Assembly (NCBI RefSeq): GCF_002741055.1 | Contig: NZ_CP016809.1 | Span: 1,572,501-1,636,500 of the forward strand | Origin: Paenibacillus ihbetae | GTDB taxonomy: Bacteria > Bacillota > Bacilli > Paenibacillales > Paenibacillaceae | DNA length: 64,000 nt | Direction: 5' to 3' | Shown: one piece after another, positions 58,712 to 64,000 of the stretch | Layout: each line of letters begins with the position of its first letter | Numbering within the stretch: position 1 is the stretch's first letter | The notes under the pieces: model-generated | What the model saw: the letters and a program-made list of their open reading frames with translations, nothing else | What the model was told of the DNA's origin: nothing | Databases searched by the model: none | Translations under genes and position numbers: made by a program

Positions 58712-60895
58712 CTATATCTCTCGATACGGCATCAGCTGCGCCAAACGATTCAACACCGCGGCCGCTTCTTCCCGGACCAGGGTTTGTTCGGGATGGAACA
58801 AACGTCCCTCTCCCTTCATGATCTCCTGCTCATATAAAATCTGAATAGCCTTCTTGCTTGATTCCGGTAACCCCGCTGTATCCTTGAACGGCACGCGTTC
58901 CGGACTTCCAAGCGGTTGAAGCCCCAGGGCGTTAGCCATCATTACAGCCGCTTCTTCGCGGGTTACAAGCTCACCGGGTCCAAAGTACCGAAGCTTGTCA
59001 CCGATAATACCAAGCTTCACCGCTCTGGAAATTTCGCCGCTATACCATCTTCCGCCCGGAACATCCGCGAACGAACGCGATGAACGAGGGTTCGCCGGCT
59101 CACGCAGGACACGAAGCAGCATAACGACAAACTCTGCCCGCGTCATGGCTCGCTTCGGTGCTAGCTGCGGACGCGATCCCGGGCTGACGCCCTGCATCCA
59201 GCCTTCCGATAGTGCCGATGCCACGTCATAGGCGGCCCACTTCGATACCTTTCCGGCGTCTGTAAAACTCGACAGTTCAGGGGATGACACGGGAAAAGGA
59301 ACCGTCCGCTTCGCAAGTAACGGCGCTCGGCCCTGTCGATAGGAAGAGACGGTAAGCTCATAGACTCCGGGCTTCAGTCCAGGAAAGGATACCCTTCCGT
59401 TCTTGTCGGTTACGGCCGTTTTGCCGCCAAGCGAAACCTGGATGCCTGACGACACGGCCATGTGCCCGAACTGTCGTGTTGCCTTTTTCAATGTCAATGT
59501 GAACGGAGTATCGGCTCTAGGTGTTCCACCTATAATCTGCCCATTCTCATACTTCCATTCGATTTGGATATGATCGACGAGCGCAGTTTGATCCGAGTAA
59601 TAGAGGAGCACCTCCTCCGGGTCAGAATAATAGATCAGGTCATCTTTCAAAATGTACCAGTTCCCGATGCTGCGTACAGCGATTTCCCATTTGTCCAAGC
59701 CGCCATAGCGGCCGTTCGTTACGCCTCCGATCGAGGTGAATAATGCACCGTGCTCACTCACGCGCGTTGTATATGCAACACCCGATTTCTTCAAAAAGGC
59801 AGCTGCTGCCTCCACCAAATTTTCGTTGCTCCCTAACTCCATCCACCCTTCCGCGATCGTTCCTTCAGGTCCTTCCACATGTACACGCGTCTTATTGGGA
59901 ATCGGATGGTTCAAGCTTGCATACAATCGATCTCCGGCCTCGGCATACAGCTTGTAAGCAGTCAATGCCAAATAAGCTTGAACGGTCGCTTCCATGCTGG
60001 CACTGCCGTCCTCCACCTCGGCGAAAGCCCCTCCAGGGAGCTGTCTCCCAAGGAGCGTATCCATCAGCTGCACGCCGGTCTCTGAAAAAGCCGCCGCATC
60101 AAGTCCAATGCTGGATAGTGCAATCACCACGTCGGAAACAGCGGTCGTCTCAAGGTCGGATGTCCGGCTGCCCTCAAGCTTGGTTTGAAGCCAATCCAGT
60201 GCAGGCTTGGATGAAGGCTCATCGGGACTCCCTATCGCTGTAAGCACCTTCGCCGTAGTTCGAATATCGCCGGGACCAGAATCGCGGGCCGACCACCCGC
60301 CTTCCTTCGTTTGCCGTTCCCGCAGACGATAAACGATCAGATCCGGGTACCACTCCAGCCGGTTAAGAGCCGTCGGATGGTAATACCATGACATCAGGTA
60401 AGCTTCGGCCAGTTCCGGAACGCCGGCCCGTTCAAGACCCGCATGGTTCATCAGAAGCGCATGCAGATCAATGCTTCCGATGCGGTTTATATCGCCGCCA
60501 GCGGCCATATAGCCGAGTGATATACGAACATGATCGCTGAGTGAGTTGAATTTACCGCCAGCATCCATGATCCGGTCGGCTAATTTTTCACGAAAGCCTT
60601 TTGGAAGCGGCGTACGATTTTTGGCAAAACCAACGGCTCCTTCAATTGGAAAGTCCGTTTCGTTCAGTATCACGGCTTCCGCCTTCTCCAATGCCTGCTG
60701 CATCCGTTGATCAAAAACGGCTGACCGGCTCGCAGCATCCGAAGCGAGAGCATCCGATTGTTGACCGGATGTATCTGCCAGAACGCTTGATACAGGTACG
60801 GCGAGCAGGCTTAGGATCAAGACGCTGATCACGAGCCTCCGAATAACCTTATCCCCTGTCCAACCCCAACGATTCATGTCTTGATCACGATTCAA
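58712..60895 (-). CDS. S-layer-anchored surface protein with prenyltransferase-like and DUF4430-like domains
   Basis: 727 aa. Signal peptide (about 16-41, cleavage near VLA-DTSG). Residues about 95-330 look like an alpha/alpha barrel of the terpene cyclase/prenyltransferase-repeat type (EGGWSARDSGPGDIRTTAKV, PGGAFAEVEDGSASMEATVQ). Residues about 337-440 look like a DUF4430/transcobalamin C-terminal domain. A small CnaB-like unit (about 485-535) and three SLH domains (543-597, 608-660, 669-722) end the protein; the SLH part binds pyruvylated wall polymer. Barrel plus DUF4430 is the order seen in cobalamin-binding intrinsic factor, but ligand and role are unknown. The start is TTG with GGAGG eight nt upstream; the ATG at 60877 has none. 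Confidence 0.88.
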   Translation of the reverse strand: MNRDQDMNRWGWTGDKVIRRLVISVLILSLLAVPVSSVLADTSGQQSDALASDAASRSAVFDQRMQQALEKAEAVILNETDFPIEGAVGFAKNRTPLPKGFREKLADRIMDAGGKFNSLSDHVRISLGYMAAGGDINRIGSIDLHALLMNHAGLERAGVPELAEAYLMSWYYHPTALNRLEWYPDLIVYRLRERQTKEGGWSARDSGPGDIRTTAKVLTAIGSPDEPSSKPALDWLQTKLEGSRTSDLETTAVSDVVIALSSIGLDAAAFSETGVQLMDTLLGRQLPGGAFAEVEDGSASMEATVQAYLALTAYKLYAEAGDRLYASLNHPIPNKTRVHVEGPEGTIAEGWMELGSNENLVEAAAAFLKKSGVAYTTRVSEHGALFTSIGGVTNGRYGGLDKWEIAVRSIGNWYILKDDLIYYSDPEEVLLYYSDQTALVDHIQIEWKYENGQIIGGTPRADTPFTLTLKKATRQFGHMAVSSGIQVSLGGKTAVTDKNGRVSFPGLKPGVYELTVSSYRQGRAPLLAKRTVPFPVSSPELSSFTDAGKVSKWAAYDVASALSEGWMQGVSPGSRPQLAPKRAMTRAEFVVMLLRVLREPANPRSSRSFADVPGGRWYSGEISRAVKLGIIGDKLRYFGPGELVTREEAAVMMANALGLQPLGSPERVPFKDTAGLPESSKKAIQILYEQEIMKGEGRLFHPEQTLVREEAAAVLNRLAQLMPYREI

Positions 60896-60963
60896 GCATC
60901 ATCCCTCCAAGCACATTTGATGCATTACCATTTCTCCACTTAGGAAGGAATTTCCTACCACAG

Positions 60964-60979
60964 TATTCGGATGTCCGAA
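60964..60979. promoter_or_regulatory. Possible operator palindrome upstream of the surface-protein gene
   Basis: ATTCGGATGTCCGAAT has perfect 7-bp arms around TG, 70 bp upstream of the TTG start. A second shorter inverted repeat (TAGGAA...TTCCTA, 60941-60957) lies next to it. They may bind a regulator; a hairpin in the leader is the alternative. Confidence 0.35.
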
Positions 60980-61102
60980 TTTCATGTTCCTGGTTTTCGC
61001 GAAAAAATAATGGCTTTTTTCCGATTACCCTATAATATAAAAAAGAATCCTGTCGGATTCGAATGTTTTGCCAAGCTATATACATAAAAAAGGAGGATAC
61101 GT

Positions 61103-61531
61103 ATGCCTTTATGGCTCATATACGCGCTGCTGTCAGCCGTAGCCGCTGCGCTCGTGGCCATCTTCGGCAAGATCGGCCTGCAGAACATCGACGCGAATTC
61201 CGCAACGGCGATTCGATCGGTCATCATGGCTTTGTTCTTGCTCGGGGTTATAGCCGTTCAGGGGAAATTCTCGCAGCTCGGCGATATTCTAACGCAGAAA
61301 AAGGCGCTTAGCTTCATTGTGCTCAGCGGGATTGCCGGTGCCTTATCCTGGCTGTTTTACTTCCTGGCGCTGAAGTACGGCAAAGTTTCGCAGGTTGGAC
61401 CGATCGATAAATTGAGCGTCGTAATTGCGGTCATTCTTGCCTTTGTTTTTCTGGGCGAGAAAATATCATGGATTAACGCGGCCGGCGTTGCCCTGATTGC
61501 GGTCGGTGCGCTCCTGGTAGCGGTGAAATAA
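61103..61531 (+). CDS. EamA-type small membrane transporter (single-domain)
   Basis: 142 aa with five hydrophobic segments (about 4-21, 35-52, 69-88, 95-113, 120-139). The end (SVVIAVILAFVFLGEKISW, INAAGVALIAVGALLVAV) is the EamA/DMT repeat signature. Full EamA proteins have two repeats and ten helices; this one has a single repeat, so it should act as a dimer. Substrate unknown. A strong AAAAAAGGAGGAT lies before the ATG. It stands alone between the surface protein and the argS leader. Confidence 0.9.
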   Translation: MPLWLIYALLSAVAAALVAIFGKIGLQNIDANSATAIRSVIMALFLLGVIAVQGKFSQLGDILTQKKALSFIVLSGIAGALSWLFYFLALKYGKVSQVGPIDKLSVVIAVILAFVFLGEKISWINAAGVALIAVGALLVAVK

Positions 61532-61541
61532 AATTATCGTC

Positions 61542-61569
61542 TTGATTTTCGAAGCAGATTGGTTATAAT
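61542..61569 (+). promoter_or_regulatory. Promoter of argS
   Basis: TTGATT (61542-61547), 16-bp spacer, TATAAT (61564-61569), just after the upstream gene and directly before the T-box leader. Confidence 0.78.
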
Positions 61570-61575
61570 ATGAAA

Positions 61576-61840
61576 AACTCGATTATTACTTAAGTTCTGT
61601 GATTGGGAGAGTAGCTGCACGCGCTTCAGTCCAAGCGAGCCGGGACAGGTGGGAACCGGTACGAAGCCGTCGGTGAAACGGACCCATGAGACGGTTATCC
61701 GAAAGCATACAGTAGGGTGACCCGGTTTACACCGTTATCGTAGCAAAGGGGTCCGACCTTCATTTGAGGGTTTGACAACAAGAGTGGTACCGCGAGCAAA
61801 AGTCCTCGTCTCTTAGGAGACGCGGGCTTTTTTTATTTTT
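61576..61840 (+). promoter_or_regulatory. T-box riboswitch of argS (probable specifier CGG)
   Basis: Stem I carries AGCGAGC and the distal loop CAGGTGGGAACC; the specifier region reads GGTGAAACGGACCCATGAG, where CGG (61679-61681) followed by A codes arginine. The antiterminator box AGAGTGGTACCGCG lies at 61781-61794 and the terminator CGTCTC/GAGACG with TTTTTTTATTTTTT ends near 61840. Uncharged tRNA-Arg should allow transcription of argS. The specifier call depends on alignment by eye. Confidence 0.9.
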
Positions 61841-61881
61841 TCAGACATCGTTGTCACTGTTAAAAGGGGGATTTCACCATT

Positions 61882-63747
61882 ATGTTAAGTCACTTTATCA
61901 TTGCAAGCCTGGAACAAGCCGTAAACAAGGTGTGCCAAAGCTTCGGCACGAAGCTGCCGGATTCCATACAGGTCCGCATCGAGCAGCCAGCCAGCATGGA
62001 GCATGGAGATTATGCGACCAACGTCGCCATGCAGCTTGCCAAAGTTTTGCGCAAGGCACCCATTGAAATTGCCGGGCTGATTCAGCAGGAGCTTCAGCAG
62101 AACGCCTCATTTCTCGAACTCATAGCTTCCGTTGAGGTCGCGGCACCTGGCTTTTTGAATCTGCGCATCCGCTGGGAGGCGTGGGCGGGACAGCATTTCG
62201 AGCTGCCTACGGCCCCGGATGAGAAAATCGTCATTGAACACACGTCCATCAACCCGAATAAATCGGCGCACATCGGCCATCTGCGAAATTCTTGTATCGG
62301 CGACACCCTGGTCAGATTGATGAGAAGGCTCGGTTATCAAGTCGAAGTCCATAACTACATCGACGATTTGGGGAATCAGCTTGCTGATACGGTCGTCGGC
62401 CTCCTTCACACTCCGCTCTCTCAAGCGCATGCCCGGTTCGGGGATTATTGCTGGGATGTTTACTCTGCCACCAATCGGGCGTATATGCAGGATCCATCGC
62501 TCGTGCAGCATCGAACCGAAGTGCTTCACGCCCTGGAGGAAGGACACCAAAACCTGTCATGGATCGGACTTCTCGTGGCGGAGCGAATCGTTAAAGAGCA
62601 TCTGGAGGAAATGAAGCAGTTCGGCATCGAGTATGATCTGCTGGTGTGGGAGAGTAGCATCGTGAGAGAGGGCTTCTGGGATTATGCATTTGAGCTGCTG
62701 AAGAATACGGCGTTGTTCCAGCAGGAAACCGAGGGCAGGCTGGCGGGATGCTGGGTGCTGAAGCAATCCGGCGGCGAAGAAGCTGCGGGAAATCCGGAGG
62801 CCGAGCACAGCATGGATAAGGTGCTGGTCCGCTCCAACGGCATTTTGACCTACACGGCCAAGGACATCGCGTATCACTTGTGGAAATACGGGGTGTTGGC
62901 CAAGGATTTTGCCTACAAAAAATTTACGGAGCATGTATGGACAACAAGCGCTGACGGCGAGCAGCAGCCCTTCGGCAAAGCCTCCATGGTCATTAACGTT
63001 ATCGACTACAGGCAGCAATATCCGCAGGCGATGGTCAAGCAGGCGCTTGAAAGCCTGGGATTCGTCAAGGAAGCGGAGAAGCTTCGTCATGTCAGTTACG
63101 GGGTCGTTTCCCTCAGTCCGTCGGCTGCGGCGGATCTCGGAATTGATACAAGTGACGGGAAGGCCTCCTACGCGATGTCCGGGCGTCAAGGGATCGGCAT
63201 TAAAATTACGGAGCTTATCGGGCAAGTGGAAAAGGTAATCGAGGAGACCCGCTCGGATAAGAACGGACTGTCCAGCCGCGAAATCGCGATCGCCTCCATC
63301 CGTTACTATCTGCTTCGCTTTGCACTTCAGACCGAGGTCGTATTTGATCTGAAGCAGGCAACCGAAATATCCGGCAATACGGGGGTATACCTGCTCTATT
63401 CCTATGCACGCGCCTTGAGCGTCCTGAATAAAGCGAAGGCATCCGGTATACAGCCAGTTAGGCCTGCGCATTTTCCAGCGATGGAAAAAGCCGAGCACGC
63501 CTTGCTGAGACACATCAGTACTTGGCAGGACACCCTCGTCACGGCCGGACGCGAGCTGACTCCGAGCGCGATCTGTAACTTCGCCTACGAGCTGTGCTCA
63601 TGGTTTAACAATTTTTACTCGGCGTGCCCGATCCTGAAGGCGGAGGATGAGGTCCTCCAATTCCGCGTATGGCTGACCTCGGTGTTTCAAGAGACGCTGG
63701 GCGATGCGCTTGACGTCCTGGGGCTGCCTACACCAAGCCGGATGTAA
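61882..63747 (+). CDS. argS: Arginyl-tRNA synthetase
   Basis: 621 aa class I synthetase. It has the N-terminal additional domain (MLSHFIIASLEQAVNKVC), the catalytic start IEHTSINPNKSAHIGHLRNS with the HIGH motif, and a C-terminal DALR anticodon-binding domain (about 500-621). Instead of KMSKS the region reads YAMSGRQGIGIK, as is usual for ArgRS forms that lack a clear KMSKS. GGGGGA lies before the ATG. The T-box upstream makes expression depend on tRNA-Arg charging. Some B. subtilis-type ArgRS proteins are about 556 aa, so this belongs to the longer group. Confidence 0.95.
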   Translation: MLSHFIIASLEQAVNKVCQSFGTKLPDSIQVRIEQPASMEHGDYATNVAMQLAKVLRKAPIEIAGLIQQELQQNASFLELIASVEVAAPGFLNLRIRWEAWAGQHFELPTAPDEKIVIEHTSINPNKSAHIGHLRNSCIGDTLVRLMRRLGYQVEVHNYIDDLGNQLADTVVGLLHTPLSQAHARFGDYCWDVYSATNRAYMQDPSLVQHRTEVLHALEEGHQNLSWIGLLVAERIVKEHLEEMKQFGIEYDLLVWESSIVREGFWDYAFELLKNTALFQQETEGRLAGCWVLKQSGGEEAAGNPEAEHSMDKVLVRSNGILTYTAKDIAYHLWKYGVLAKDFAYKKFTEHVWTTSADGEQQPFGKASMVINVIDYRQQYPQAMVKQALESLGFVKEAEKLRHVSYGVVSLSPSAAADLGIDTSDGKASYAMSGRQGIGIKITELIGQVEKVIEETRSDKNGLSSREIAIASIRYYLLRFALQTEVVFDLKQATEISGNTGVYLLYSYARALSVLNKAKASGIQPVRPAHFPAMEKAEHALLRHISTWQDTLVTAGRELTPSAICNFAYELCSWFNNFYSACPILKAEDEVLQFRVWLTSVFQETLGDALDVLGLPTPSRM

Positions 63748-63845
63748 AAATCGTATGCCAGGGCATCCGGGCCGCTCCTTATTCAAGGAATATTGCCTGA
63801 TGAACGCTTAGGCTTTTCGCCTCTAAAGGACCGGGGAGTAGTCCC

Positions 63846-63881
63846 AAAAAAGCCGCCATCCCGATGGATGACGGCTTTTTT
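63846..63881. terminator. Bidirectional terminator after argS
   Basis: AAAAAGCCGCCATCC pairs with GGATGACGGCTTTTTT around CGAT (one mismatch). It serves argS on the plus strand and the minus-strand gene entering from the right. Confidence 0.88.
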
Positions 63882-63888
63882 CCTGTTT

Positions 63889-64000
63889 CTATTGCAGCCC
63901 TCTAACCGTAAGTTTGACCTGGATCTTCCCACCAGTCAGGGGTTCTTCTTGAACGGTCCAATTGACGGCGAGCGCATCCTTCAAACGGTCCAGCTGTTCC
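63889..64000 (-). CDS. C-terminal end of an unidentified protein (cut by window edge)
   Basis: The minus strand reads open from the edge to TAG at 63891-63889, giving about 37 residues (EQLDRLKDALAVNWTVQEE, then GGKIQVKLTVRGLQ). The reading looks like a real protein end and a terminator follows at once. The family cannot be told from this fragment. Confidence 0.6.
   Translation of the reverse strand, partial: EQLDRLKDALAVNWTVQEEPLTGGKIQVKLTVRGLQ

Overview
The window is chromosomal DNA from a spore-forming Firmicute, almost certainly Paenibacillus or a close relative. Evidence: the 16S rRNA 5' part at the left edge reads as a Paenibacillus-type sequence; the spore genes safA, spo0B, spoIVFA, spoIVFB and spoVID are present; and the gene order is the classic Bacillales block tig-clpX-lonB-lonA-ysxC-hemAXCDBL-spoVID-valS-folC-maf-radC-mreBCD-minCD-spoIVFAB-rplU-prp-rpmA-spo0B-obg-pheB-pheA, read on the minus strand.

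Layout. 1-1150: 5' part of a leftward rRNA operon with two promoters. 1364-3052: safA. 3153-8950: a six-gene amino-acid operon (ACT protein, hom, thrC, thrB, pheA, ilvE) with one clear promoter and one terminator. 9120-13456: a five-gene operon of unknown role, made of an SPFH protein with five zinc ribbons, a four-helix membrane protein and three tandem paralogues (three membrane helices, a possible winged-helix region, a zinc ribbon). 13711-18459: obg, spo0B, rpmA, prp, rplU (with an L21 leader) and RNase G. 18583-20344: spoIVFB and spoIVFA. 20626-26424: min, mre, radC, maf and a small membrane protein. 26486-34041: a SPOR-domain protein at the SpoIIB position, murC, folC and valS under a valine T-box. 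34190-46349: spoVID, the heme genes, speD and an orphan gene. 46565-57228: ysxC, lonA, lonB, ispG, clpX, clpP and tig, a proteolysis and chaperone cluster. 57374-58303: a YsoA-like TPR gene.

Every protein gene from the left edge to 58303 is on the minus strand. On the right, a plus-strand tRNA-Arg(UCU), a minus-strand S-layer-anchored surface protein, a plus-strand EamA-type half transporter, and plus-strand argS under its own T-box break the run. The C-terminal end of a minus-strand gene enters at the right edge.

Most of the window is ordinary, well-conserved core genome. The parts that deserve a second look are the SPFH/zinc-ribbon operon, the surface protein with an intrinsic-factor-like domain order, a small inverted-repeat element inserted between cobA-hemD and hemB, a 254-bp imperfect tandem repeat carrying four hairpins between lonB and ispG, and the YsoA-like gene, whose only strong ribosome-binding site points to a non-canonical ATC start. 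Starts were changed from the longest open frame wherever a ribosome-binding site decided otherwise. Family assignments come from motif recognition by eye; no database search was run.
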